DNA of 64,000 nt from positions 236,374 to 300,373 of the forward strand of contig OZ025806.1 of the NCBI GenBank assembly GCA_964019425.1, read 5' to 3'. A program made the position numbers and the translations under genes. Every line of letters begins with the position of its first letter. Within the stretch, counting starts at the first letter, position 1. This DNA is from Flectonema sp. DT1601 (taxonomy: Eukaryota; Euglenozoa; Diplonemea; Diplonemida; Diplonemidae). Under the pieces are notes generated by a model. That model saw only the letters and a list, made by a program, of their open reading frames with translations, was not told the origin of the DNA and searched no databases. Positions 21,875-30,236 of the stretch are shown here, piece by piece.

Positions 21875-22135
21875 TCTGGTACGTCGAAAATTATTTTATA
21901 CTTATTACTTTTCTGTCCTAACGGAACGGAAAATGAAAAATGTCCTTCCTTATCTAAAATGCACTCTGCACCTATTATGTTGGTTCAGCAGTGGCTTATC
22001 GAACTTATTAGCTCTCGTTGCACTGGTTAGCGCTGTGTTTGAGACGTTATATTATATCGGTACACTTTTAACTAATATGTTACTTCCTTTCCTTAGCAAA
22101 TTTTGCTCTTTTTGTTATTTCTCTAAAACAAAAGA

Positions 22136-23416
22136 ATGTCTACACCACCAATTGTGGAAATTCCGCATGTAGAATCTGAGATGGATTTAGATTCAATTCT
22201 GTTTGAGGATTTGAGGACGGTGAGAGCACAATCACCACGTGCCACCATCGGGGAAGCAGGGACGTTTTGGGATCCCCAATCCAAAATGTCCGAAGAGATG
22301 ATGAAAAACAATTCGTTGGCCTTGATAGGAAGAGAAGCGGTGTATTGTATGAGGAAGGAAGGGGAATCAAGTTGGAATTGGTATTGTGGCTTATTGTCAA
22401 TGGTGGGTAATACGGGGAGGGTAACCTTGTCAAATTCGACAAGTCTTTTAAGGGGTGTGTATCGACACACGGGGCCGGACGAAACATTCGACTTTCCACA
22501 TGCGGGCTTTGAATATGCCCATGTGATAAGCAAGGATGTGTATTGGGATGAGTGGTCCAAAAGGTTAGTTCTAGAAAATGAACAAAAGATGTTAGGCATG
22601 TGCCAAAAGGTAACTAATTTGGAATCGCAGGTGGCGTCATTGTTATCGCCACAGATGCATGGTGCGCAACCCCAGCCACAGATGCATGGTGTGCAACCCC
22701 AGCCACAGATGCATGGTGCGCAACCCCAGCCACAGATGCATGGTGCGCAACCCCAGCCACAAATTCAACAAGAGAGTGGTATGATGCAACAAATGATGGC
22801 ACTATTATCGCAAAATCAACAATTATGTCAGATGCAGTTGCAGCATTCATCGGAATTATTAAAAAAGAAGTCAGCAGATGTGTGTCAATTGTCACCAGAG
22901 AACATCGAATGTCTGGATTTTGATCTAGCGACGGATGCGACTAACGTGTTACAATGGCGCGATATTTTGGCGCAGGGTGGATCAGAAAGGTTGCTGGATA
23001 AACTAGAAAACAAATACTGGTCAGTGCACAGGGGTAAATTGGCCACGAGGGAGTTAAGGGAGTTGAAGGCAGCCTTTGAAATTGTAAGAGATAATGTGAG
23101 GGTGGCAAGTACTAGATCAGCGGACTGGATTACTTCCAAACCATTGGTTCGGAGTATGAATAAATCATTGGAGTCGTTGATTATGAAATGGGAGTACACG
23201 ACGAAAAGGATTAGCTCTGACGATATTGAACGAAGGGTCAAATCAGGGATGTTGTTTGAGAAGGCAGTGAGGATGGCAGAGGTTGATGCAGAGAAAAAGC
23301 ACAAGATAGAAATGAGCGGGAAAGGGTATAAGGGGAGTTGGAATCCACGGAATTTCGAGTACAGGGGAAAAGGGTTCTCGGGAAACGTTGGGGGGGCTGG
23401 CAAAGGTCACAAATGA
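22136..23416 (+). CDS. Gag-like protein, copy 1
   Basis: 426 codons. The ATG overlaps the last two bases of the A repeat. By position it is gag; I recognise no capsid fold or zinc knuckle. Residues about 174-207 are four tandem copies of a 9-residue unit QMHG(A/V)QPQP. A Gln/Met-rich stretch follows, and the C-terminus is Gly/Lys/Arg-rich and probably binds nucleic acid. The frame ends in a single UGA (23414-23416). The same frame is open beyond it into the recombinase, so a Gag-YR fusion by readthrough is likely. A G7 run (23389-23395) lies just before the stop, in the overlap with the -1 frame. Confidence 0.8.
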   Translation: MSTPPIVEIPHVESEMDLDSILFEDLRTVRAQSPRATIGEAGTFWDPQSKMSEEMMKNNSLALIGREAVYCMRKEGESSWNWYCGLLSMVGNTGRVTLSNSTSLLRGVYRHTGPDETFDFPHAGFEYAHVISKDVYWDEWSKRLVLENEQKMLGMCQKVTNLESQVASLLSPQMHGAQPQPQMHGVQPQPQMHGAQPQPQMHGAQPQPQIQQESGMMQQMMALLSQNQQLCQMQLQHSSELLKKKSADVCQLSPENIECLDFDLATDATNVLQWRDILAQGGSERLLDKLENKYWSVHRGKLATRELRELKAAFEIVRDNVRVASTRSADWITSKPLVRSMNKSLESLIMKWEYTTKRISSDDIERRVKSGMLFEKAVRMAEVDAEKKHKIEMSGKGYKGSWNPRNFEYRGKGFSGNVGGAGKGHK

Positions 23417-23488
23417 ACCGAGGTCAGCCCCGAGTTAGTAAAGCGGTTTTTAAGCCGCGATCAGGGAGGCACTTGCCAAAGAAGGTCA

Positions 23489-24523
23489 GTGTCAGAAGAG
23501 TTAGCTCAAGTTCCAGATCGTATTTTGGAAATAAGGGAGAAGATTCTGCGATCAGAAGGGGCCGAGGTGTCGACGTTGATCGGCAGTCTTATGAAGAACC
23601 GAATCGAGGATCAGGTGAGGAGGGTCCAAAGAGGTCGGAACAAAGAGTTTTCAATGGACCTGAACGAGTCGCTGTTAGTTATGGAAGAGATCGCAGGAAA
23701 GATGTGGGCCCAAAGTACGATGCGAAACCGCCAGTGCTTGTGGGATCGTTTATTGATTTGGGTGGAGCGGAACGATGTTCCGGTAAACCAGGACACAGTG
23801 GCGCTGTTTGTGACAGCAACGAAAGTTTCAAAGCAGGGAATGCTGGCTTATTCAAAGGCATTCTCAGGCATGCTGAAGAGGATGGGATTGGAGAACGAAA
23901 CGTTGAAGCAGTTGGCAGCGGCGTTGAGAGCGGACGGGGCTGCAGTCCCATTAGATCAAGCGGAGCCAATAGATCGGTTTACTTTAATCGCATGGGCGAT
24001 GAGACAAGATGTCCAGTTGAGAGTGGGCTTGTTGATCGCTTGGAAGTCGGTAGCGAGATGGGGAGAAGTTTGGAAGTTGGGAAGGAGAAATTTCATTTTC
24101 GTTTCTGTGGAAGAGATCATTGTGGACTGGTGGGATGTTCCGAAGGGACGAAGGGAAGATCCCTTCAGGCCGTCCAGATGGGTAGTGATAAGAGGATACC
24201 TGACATCGGAGATAGCACAGGGCTTGCAAATGATGGGAAACTTTATAGCTCTAACAAGGGTATCAACAAGAAGTCTGGATGCTTTGTGGAGAAAGGACCT
24301 GTTAATGAAGAAGTTTTCAGCCCATTCAATAAAAAGGGGATCGATTTCTCATATTATGGGTCTGATGTCAACTGGAAGCAAAATCGACGAGGTCGTCATG
24401 GGAAGACTGCTGAAGCATTCTTCGAAGAGCGATCCCTTTTCAGGGGTAACGATTCGGTATGGAGGAGACCCGGTGAGCATGGCCCGAGCATTGAGAACGG
24501 GAGAGATAACGGTGTTGTTGTGA
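23489..24523 (+). CDS. Tyrosine recombinase, copy 1
   Basis: 344 codons from a GTG; the frame is actually open from 23417, directly after the gag UGA and in the same phase. It catalyses strand exchange for integration of the circular cDNA (family knowledge). An N-terminal SAM-like core-binding region occupies about residues 40-150. Catalytic residues are R190 (ARWGE), AHSIKRG at 278-284 (H279 with K282/R283), H310 (LLKHSS) and the nucleophile Y323 (TIRYGG). The first internal ATG is codon 35, which would keep both domains. Ends in TGA. Expression by gag-stop readthrough is more likely than initiation at GTG (inference). Confidence 0.9.
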   Translation: MSEELAQVPDRILEIREKILRSEGAEVSTLIGSLMKNRIEDQVRRVQRGRNKEFSMDLNESLLVMEEIAGKMWAQSTMRNRQCLWDRLLIWVERNDVPVNQDTVALFVTATKVSKQGMLAYSKAFSGMLKRMGLENETLKQLAAALRADGAAVPLDQAEPIDRFTLIAWAMRQDVQLRVGLLIAWKSVARWGEVWKLGRRNFIFVSVEEIIVDWWDVPKGRREDPFRPSRWVVIRGYLTSEIAQGLQMMGNFIALTRVSTRSLDALWRKDLLMKKFSAHSIKRGSISHIMGLMSTGSKIDEVVMGRLLKHSSKSDPFSGVTIRYGGDPVSMARALRTGEITVLL

Positions 24524-24618
24524 GAAGACATAATATTTGTAGACGACCGAAACGATCGGTATTACCAAGATCTTTAGAAGAAAAGAATTCCCCCCTGCAT
24601 GTAACGAAAATTGAACCC

Positions 24619-26202
24619 ATGTCCATTTTATTTGTAAAGGAAAGAATGTCGCAAAAACGGCTGAAAAGATTTAATTTTGTATGGGACTTAACATTTTATC
24701 CACACAAAGTATGCCACAATACCAGTTCCACAGGTCCGCTTGATCCTCATGCTTCAACCCTTGACTTCCATTCTGATTTTGATCATGTGATGAATTTTTC
24801 GGAGAAGGTGAGTTCGTTTTCTCGACTGCATGCTGATTTACTTGTGGAGAACGGGATCGCTCAGGAGACATCACAACCGAGTGAAGTTGAGAACATTCCG
24901 TTCACTGTGGTTGAGCAGAAGGCAACTGGTCTGCGCCAGAGGTTCATTCTTTGGACGAAGGAGTCAAATGAACGTTTGGTTGATGATGGTTATGTTGCTG
25001 ATGTGCCCTTGGGGCATATCTCGGAATATCTGGACTCGGTGCTTCTTGATTGTGCAAGCGGAAGGGATTTCAGGACTGGTTTTTATCAGGTCGAGATTCC
25101 TCATGATGCTCGCAAGTTCTTTAGTTTTAGATCAGACGATGGCCAGTTTTTTGAATTGACTCGGTTACCTATGGGTCATTCATGTGCACCAGAAATTATG
25201 CACACATTAGCTGCTACCATCGCAGGTCATCCTGATTATGTGAAGCCGGACATCGCGATTCATGATGTAAGAGTAGATGTTTGGATCGATAACATTAGGT
25301 ATTCTGGTCCAGCGAAGGAGGTGAAAGCTAGGACGACTGAACTTGATGGAACAGCTATGAGGGCTTCTGCAACTTGGAAGCAGGCTGATTCTTTCGATCT
25401 CTCTGTGGAGTATGAATTTTTAGGTGTCCAGTTTAGCCATCTAAGTAAGACTGTTGTTGTTTCTAAGAGATTACAGAGCAAGATTACTTCTGTGGATTTA
25501 TTTTTGGTGTCAGCCTCTGGCTTGGAATCGTTGATGGGTAGATTGATGCATGCATCGGCTGTTTCTGGTGTATCTCCTGGGAGATTCTGGTTTGCCTTGA
25601 AGTTTATTAGACGGATTATTAATAAGATTAATCGAGGTATTCTTGGTCTTGACGATGCGGTGCATGTCCCTCGTTCGGTACGATTGGAATTGTCTAGGTG
25701 GATGGTTGATGCTGTTAAATTGCGAACTATTAAAAAGATACTCCATGCTTCGAAACTGTTGACTGTATTTGTGGACGCTTCCTTAGAGGGATGGGGAGGT
25801 GTTGTAGTAGAACAGTCAGGTGCCCTTACTGTTGTAGGCGACATTTGGAGGCAAGAAAAAGGACTTCACATTAATATTCTCGAGGCAAAGGCTTTGCTTA
25901 ATACTTTGTTAGCGTTGGACTTGTGGGATCTAAAAGGATTTAGGCTTGATATCAGGGTAGACAATACTTCTGTTATGGGGGCAGTTAGGAAAAGACAATG
26001 CCAGAAGAACAAAATCCTGAATGATGTAGTTTTGGCAGTTTCTGATTGGCTAATTTTTAAAAAGGTAGTTTTCAGTGTCAAGTATATTAAGTCTGCGTTG
26101 AATCCTGCAGACGGTCCTTCCAGAACTTCTATGGGCCTACTTTCATCTGATAAACTGCGATCTCAAGTCATACAAGCGGTGGGGCTGTTCTTCCGCACAT
26201 AA
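24619..26202 (+). CDS. Reverse transcriptase / RNase H, copy 1
   Basis: The frame is open from 23338 without an ATG. Its first part only mirrors the recombinase in the -1 phase, so I start at the first ATG after the recombinase stop (527 codons). RT: motif A DFRTGFYQVEI, motif B LPMGHSCAPEIM, motif C DVWIDNIRY, then YEFLGVQF. RNase H: FVDAS, ILEAKAL, RVDNTSV and NPADGPSR, giving the D-E-D-D set. Motif C reads WIDN where YxDD is usual, in every copy. The protein could also be made by a -1 frameshift from the recombinase or gag. Ends TAA. Confidence 0.88.
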   Translation: MSILFVKERMSQKRLKRFNFVWDLTFYPHKVCHNTSSTGPLDPHASTLDFHSDFDHVMNFSEKVSSFSRLHADLLVENGIAQETSQPSEVENIPFTVVEQKATGLRQRFILWTKESNERLVDDGYVADVPLGHISEYLDSVLLDCASGRDFRTGFYQVEIPHDARKFFSFRSDDGQFFELTRLPMGHSCAPEIMHTLAATIAGHPDYVKPDIAIHDVRVDVWIDNIRYSGPAKEVKARTTELDGTAMRASATWKQADSFDLSVEYEFLGVQFSHLSKTVVVSKRLQSKITSVDLFLVSASGLESLMGRLMHASAVSGVSPGRFWFALKFIRRIINKINRGILGLDDAVHVPRSVRLELSRWMVDAVKLRTIKKILHASKLLTVFVDASLEGWGGVVVEQSGALTVVGDIWRQEKGLHINILEAKALLNTLLALDLWDLKGFRLDIRVDNTSVMGAVRKRQCQKNKILNDVVLAVSDWLIFKKVVFSVKYIKSALNPADGPSRTSMGLLSSDKLRSQVIQAVGLFFRT

Positions 26203-26249
26203 TTACACTTAATCTTAATATTTCAATATCATTCTCTTTACTGGCGTTG

Positions 26250-26473
26250 GGGTGTTTCTTCTTGAGGTTCGCTATTGGTGTACCTGTTGTTTCTGGCTTG
26301 TTGCACCTCTTGCCTCGGTGTTTTTCAAAGTCTTGGGTAACCGACCTCTCGAAGATGCAACATTACCCCGACGTCAGTTGTTTGTGTTTAATCTCTTTAA
26401 CATTATAATTATAATTTAGTATCCATTTATTTATTCAGTCTTAATTACACAATATGGACGATGATGGTCATTC
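26250..26473 (+). repeat. B1 direct repeat, copy 1
   Basis: 224 bp, from GGGTGTTTCTTCTTG to ATGATGGTCATTC, 47 bp after the RT stop. Identical to B2 at 26936-27159. Equivalents in copies 2 and 3: 32998-33221 and 39746-39969. Confidence 0.9.
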
Positions 26474-26917
26474 TCATAGTTTACTCAGGGAATGATCACC
26501 AAGTCCACTTTTGTGCCTTTTTCTTACTGTTTTTTACTTTAAATTTTTCTGGTTAAAAATACCAAAAATTGTGCCGTGACCGGGAATTGAACCCCCGACC
26601 ACGGTTACGTAAGCGATTTAAGGTCGACGACCATAACAACTCGGCTATGCAGGCTCTGGTACGTCGAAAATTATTTTATACTTATTACTTTTCTGTCCTA
26701 ACGGAACGGAAAATGAAAAATGTCCTTCCTTATCTAAAATGCACTCTGCACCTATTATGTTGGTTCAGCAGTGGCTTATCGAACTTATTAGCTCTCGTTG
26801 CACTGGTTAGCGCTGTGTTTGAGACGTTATATTATATCGGTACACTTTTAACTAATATGTTACTTCCTTTCCTTAGCAAATTTTGCTCTTTTTGTTATTT
26901 CTCTAAAACAAAAGAAT
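26474..26917 (+). repeat. A2 direct repeat, copy 1
   Basis: 444 bp directly abutting B1, from TCATAGTTTACTCAGG to CTAAAACAAAAGAAT. Identical to A1 of copy 2 (28442-28885). It includes the tRNA-like block and the TCTGGT hexamer (26655). Other A2 copies: 33222-33665 and 39970-40413. In A1 the last two bases start the gag ATG; here AAGAAT is followed by TTCCC and there is no gag. Confidence 0.9.
26572..26654 (-). repeat. tRNA-like sequence in A2, copy 1
   Basis: Same 83 bases as 6610-6692, with box A and box B intact. Confidence 0.55.
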
Positions 26918-26935
26918 TTCCCACCCTCCCACCCT

Positions 26936-27159
26936 GGGTGTTTCTTCTTGAGGTTCGCTATTGGTGTACCTGTTGTTTCTGGCTTGTTGCACCTCTTGCC
27001 TCGGTGTTTTTCAAAGTCTTGGGTAACCGACCTCTCGAAGATGCAACATTACCCCGACGTCAGTTGTTTGTGTTTAATCTCTTTAACATTATAATTATAA
27101 TTTAGTATCCATTTATTTATTCAGTCTTAATTACACAATATGGACGATGATGGTCATTC
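26936..27159 (+). repeat. B2 direct repeat, copy 1
   Basis: 224 bp identical to B1; right end of the element, 18 bp (a CCCACCCT-type run) after A2. Other B2 copies: 33684-33907 and 40432-40655. A near-perfect palindrome, CCCAGGGTTGAACCTTGGG, begins just past its end. Confidence 0.88.
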
Positions 27160-28441
27160 CCCAGGGTTGAACCTTGGGAAAAAAACAAACAATAAACACA
27201 GTGTAGACAAACACCCGCCGGACATCTGCAGAGCAGCGATCGATGTCGATGTCTTCGTTGTCGAACTTCCTGGCGTTTATGTTTTTGTTTTTAACAACAA
27301 CACAACACCAACTAACAGGTTTGTCTCATTGCCCGTTCTTTCTTGTTTCCCTTTGCCGCCGGAAGAACGAAGGTCGACGGAGGTCCGAAGCATTGCTTGC
27401 GATGATGTTCCGGTATGTGTTGCGTCTCTGTTATTTGTTTGTTTCAACTCAATTGGTTCATCTCAGGTTTTAGAAGTCTTCGTCCTGTTCGTTGGGAAGG
27501 GCCTGAATCAAAAGTTCACTGCCCCTATTCCTCTCCCAAATTTCTTATTCAGCTTGCCACATGACTGTGTGACATTATTGCTACATTGTAGCTCCCCTAC
27601 AAAAACCTTATTTTTTGCAGTTGTCTTTTGGTTGTAGCAACTTTTATTTTATGCTTTTCTAATGTCCCAAAGTTGGTTTATTTTACTTTTTTTTTTCTGC
27701 AAGGGAACAGTCCAAAGCATAAGTCCGAACAGCCCTAAGGCCAGTGAACGCACTGATTGTTAGGTATTGTATTCCAGGGAAAGTTTGGTTTGTATACTTT
27801 ATTTTTATTTTATTTTATTTAATTTGTTAAAAGAAAACAGGTAACTTTACATGAGCATCGGCTCGAACGGCTCTGGCGAAGCGAGTGAACGAGTCTGATT
27901 GCTGAGTATTGTATTCTGTTTTCTTGTTCTTTTTTTAATTTATTTCAAACAGGGCAACAGGGGGAAAGTTTGGTTTGTATCCCCTGGGTGTTTAGCGTCA
28001 CCTGTTGAGGTGTAATGTATTCTGTTTACTTCTATCCCTTTGTTTTTTTTTTTTTTTTTTTTTATTTCAAACAGGACAGCAGGGGGAAAGTTTGTTTCGT
28101 ACCCCCCGGGTGCTTAGCGTCACCCTCCATGCGATGCTTTCGCAGGGAGAGCCAAGGGTCGAGAACCCTGGAGATTACCTTTGTTTCTTTTTGTGACTGG
28201 ATTGCAGTGGCGCAACCCATCACCCCACCTGTTGGTATCTTTTTATTTTTTTTATTTAAAGAAAAAAGCAGGCTAAGTCGCCTGAGCTGGCATCGCCAGA
28301 ATATTTAACTTCACATGGCAATGTCAGCTCGTGAAGGGATCCAGTTGGATCAAAGGTTTTCTCCCCCCCACTCTATTTATCGTCATTGGTGCGCACCTTC
28401 GAACAGGAAGGCCAACACTGACGGAATTTTTTACTTCTCTT
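27160..28441 (+). other. 1282-bp spacer between array copies 1 and 2
   Basis: No gene recognised. A 165-codon frame (27140-27637) starts in B2 and has no family match. From about 27700 to 28200 a degenerate repeat recurs: AACAG(G)..CAGGGGGAAAGTTTG with TTAGCGTCACC, and TGAACG..CTGATTG..AGTATTGTATTC, with T-tracts between. The spacer may be duplicated host flank or an undetected part of the element; the repeats at its borders do not decide. Confidence 0.55.
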
Positions 28442-28885
28442 TCATAGTTTACTCAGGGAATGATCACCAAGTCCACTTTTGTGCCTTTTTCTTACTGTTT
28501 TTTACTTTAAATTTTTCTGGTTAAAAATACCAAAAATTGTGCCGTGACCGGGAATTGAACCCCCGACCACGGTTACGTAAGCGATTTAAGGTCGACGACC
28601 ATAACAACTCGGCTATGCAGGCTCTGGTACGTCGAAAATTATTTTATACTTATTACTTTTCTGTCCTAACGGAACGGAAAATGAAAAATGTCCTTCCTTA
28701 TCTAAAATGCACTCTGCACCTATTATGTTGGTTCAGCAGTGGCTTATCGAACTTATTAGCTCTCGTTGCACTGGTTAGCGCTGTGTTTGAGACGTTATAT
28801 TATATCGGTACACTTTTAACTAATATGTTACTTCCTTTCCTTAGCAAATTTTGCTCTTTTTGTTATTTCTCTAAAACAAAAGAAT
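28442..28885 (+). repeat. A1 direct repeat, copy 2
   Basis: 444 bp, identical to A2. Contains the tRNA-like block (28540-28622) and ends inside the gag start codon. Other intact A1 copies: 35190-35633 and 41938-42381. Confidence 0.9.
28540..28622 (-). repeat. tRNA-like sequence in A1, copy 2
   Basis: Same 83 bases as 6610-6692. Further copies: 33320-33402 (A2 copy 2), 35288-35370 (A1 copy 3), 40068-40150 (A2 copy 3) and 42036-42118 (A1 copy 4). Confidence 0.55.
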
Positions 28886-30164
28886 GTCTACACCACCAAT
28901 TGTGGAAATTCCGCATGTAGAATCTGAGATGGATTTAGATTCAATTCTGTTTGAGGATTTGAGGACGGTGAGAGCACAATCACCACGTGCCACCATCGGG
29001 GAAGCAGGGACGTTTTGGGATCCCCAATCCAAAATGTCCGAAGAGATGATGAAAAACAATTCGTTGGCCTTGATAGGAAGAGAAGCGGTGTATTGTATGA
29101 GGAAGGAAGGGGAATCAAGTTGGAATTGGTATTGTGGCTTATTGTCAATGGTGGGTAATACGGGGAGGGTAACCTTGTCAAATTCGACAAGTCTTTTAAG
29201 GGGTGTGTATCGACACACGGGGCCGGACGAAACATTCGACTTTCCACATGCGGGCTTTGAATATGCCCATGTGATAAGCAAGGATGTGTATTGGGATGAG
29301 TGGTCCAAAAGGTTAGTTCTAGAAAATGAACAAAAGATGTTAGGCATGTGCCAAAAGGTAACTAATTTGGAATCGCAGGTGGCGTCATTGTTATCGCCAC
29401 AGATGCATGGTGCGCAACCCCAGCCACAGATGCATGGTGTGCAACCCCAGCCACAGATGCATGGTGCGCAACCCCAGCCACAGATGCATGGTGCGCAACC
29501 CCAGCCACAAATTCAACAAGAGAGTGGTATGATGCAACAAATGATGGCACTATTATCGCAAAATCAACAATTATGTCAGATGCAGTTGCAGCATTCATCG
29601 GAATTATTAAAAAAGAAGTCAGCAGATGTGTGTCAATTGTCACCAGAGAACATCGAATGTCTGGATTTTGATCTAGCGACGGATGCGACTAACGTGTTAC
29701 AATGGCGCGATATTTTGGCGCAGGGTGGATCAGAAAGGTTGCTGGATAAACTAGAAAACAAATACTGGTCAGTGCACAGGGGTAAATTGGCCACGAGGGA
29801 GTTAAGGGAGTTGAAGGCAGCCTTTGAAATTGTAAGAGATAATGTGAGGGTGGCAAGTACTAGATCAGCGGACTGGATTACTTCCAAACCATTGGTTCGG
29901 AGTATGAATAAATCATTGGAGTCGTTGATTATGAAATGGGAGTACACGACGAAAAGGATTAGCTCTGACGATATTGAACGAAGGGTCAAATCAGGGATGT
30001 TGTTTGAGAAGGCAGTGAGGATGGCAGAGGTTGATGCAGAGAAAAAGCACAAGATAGAAATGAGCGGGAAAGGGTATAAGGGGAGTTGGAATCCACGGAA
30101 TTTCGAGTACAGGGGAAAAGGGTTCTCGGGAAACGTTGGGGGGGCTGGCAAAGGTCACAAATGA
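28884..30164 (+). CDS. Gag-like protein, copy 2
   Basis: 426 codons, translation identical to 22136-23416, with the same single UGA before the open recombinase frame (UGA at 30162-30164). Preservation of that stop in three copies cannot count as independent support, since the copies are practically identical. Confidence 0.8.
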   Translation: MSTPPIVEIPHVESEMDLDSILFEDLRTVRAQSPRATIGEAGTFWDPQSKMSEEMMKNNSLALIGREAVYCMRKEGESSWNWYCGLLSMVGNTGRVTLSNSTSLLRGVYRHTGPDETFDFPHAGFEYAHVISKDVYWDEWSKRLVLENEQKMLGMCQKVTNLESQVASLLSPQMHGAQPQPQMHGVQPQPQMHGAQPQPQMHGAQPQPQIQQESGMMQQMMALLSQNQQLCQMQLQHSSELLKKKSADVCQLSPENIECLDFDLATDATNVLQWRDILAQGGSERLLDKLENKYWSVHRGKLATRELRELKAAFEIVRDNVRVASTRSADWITSKPLVRSMNKSLESLIMKWEYTTKRISSDDIERRVKSGMLFEKAVRMAEVDAEKKHKIEMSGKGYKGSWNPRNFEYRGKGFSGNVGGAGKGHK

Positions 30165-30236
30165 ACCGAGGTCAGCCCCGAGTTAGTAAAGCGGTTTTTA
30201 AGCCGCGATCAGGGAGGCACTTGCCAAAGAAGGTCA

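Larger units (their letters stand above)
6693..21880 (-). mobile_element. Composite 15.2-kb insertion flanked by the hexamer TCTGGT
   Basis: The hexamer TCTGGT occurs once in intact A repeats (for example 26655-26660) but stands on both sides of this segment, at 6693-6698 and 21875-21880, like a target-site duplication. On the minus strand the insert starts inside a LINE RNase H domain (21874) and ends in an A-tract (the T-tract at 6699-6718). That is what a 5'-truncated LINE copy would leave. Its middle is occupied by the 3624-bp repeats and the R2-type element, which must be later insertions or duplications. The LINE reading of the left end rests on the poly-A only. Confidence 0.6.
21875..27159 (+). 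mobile_element. Tyrosine-recombinase retrotransposon, copy 1 (gag - YR - RT/RNase H)
   Basis: Order: A1 (right part 21875-22137; left part at 6512-6698), gag, tyrosine recombinase, RT/RNase H, B1 (26250-26473), A2 (26474-26917), 18 bp, B2 (26936-27159). Split direct repeats A1 ... B1-A2-B2 are the hallmark of PAT/Ngaro-type members of the DIRS order, which integrate through a circular intermediate with a tyrosine recombinase and make no target duplication. Recombinase placed between gag and RT is the order I associate with trypanosomatid VIPER elements. No methyltransferase or hydrolase domain is present. Confidence 0.88.

Noticed and set aside
23338-24618. First 427 codons of the frame leading into RT as a real protein domain
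   Set aside because: They overlap the well-supported recombinase in another phase, have no ATG start, and show Gly/Arg/Ser-rich shadow composition.
26572-26654. Functional tRNA gene
   Set aside because: Box A and B are good, but acceptor and T stems are broken and the anticodon loop lacks T33; a TTA anticodon reading is not trustworthy.
26655-27159. A2-B2 as a solo, internally deleted copy of the element inserted at TCTGGT beside the full one
   Set aside because: Possible, but the A1...B1-A2-B2 arrangement is the standard structure of PAT/Ngaro elements and explains it without an extra event.
27140-27637. 165-codon frame in the spacer
   Set aside because: Begins within B2, translation is phenylalanine/valine-rich without any recognisable domain, and it lies over T-rich sequence.
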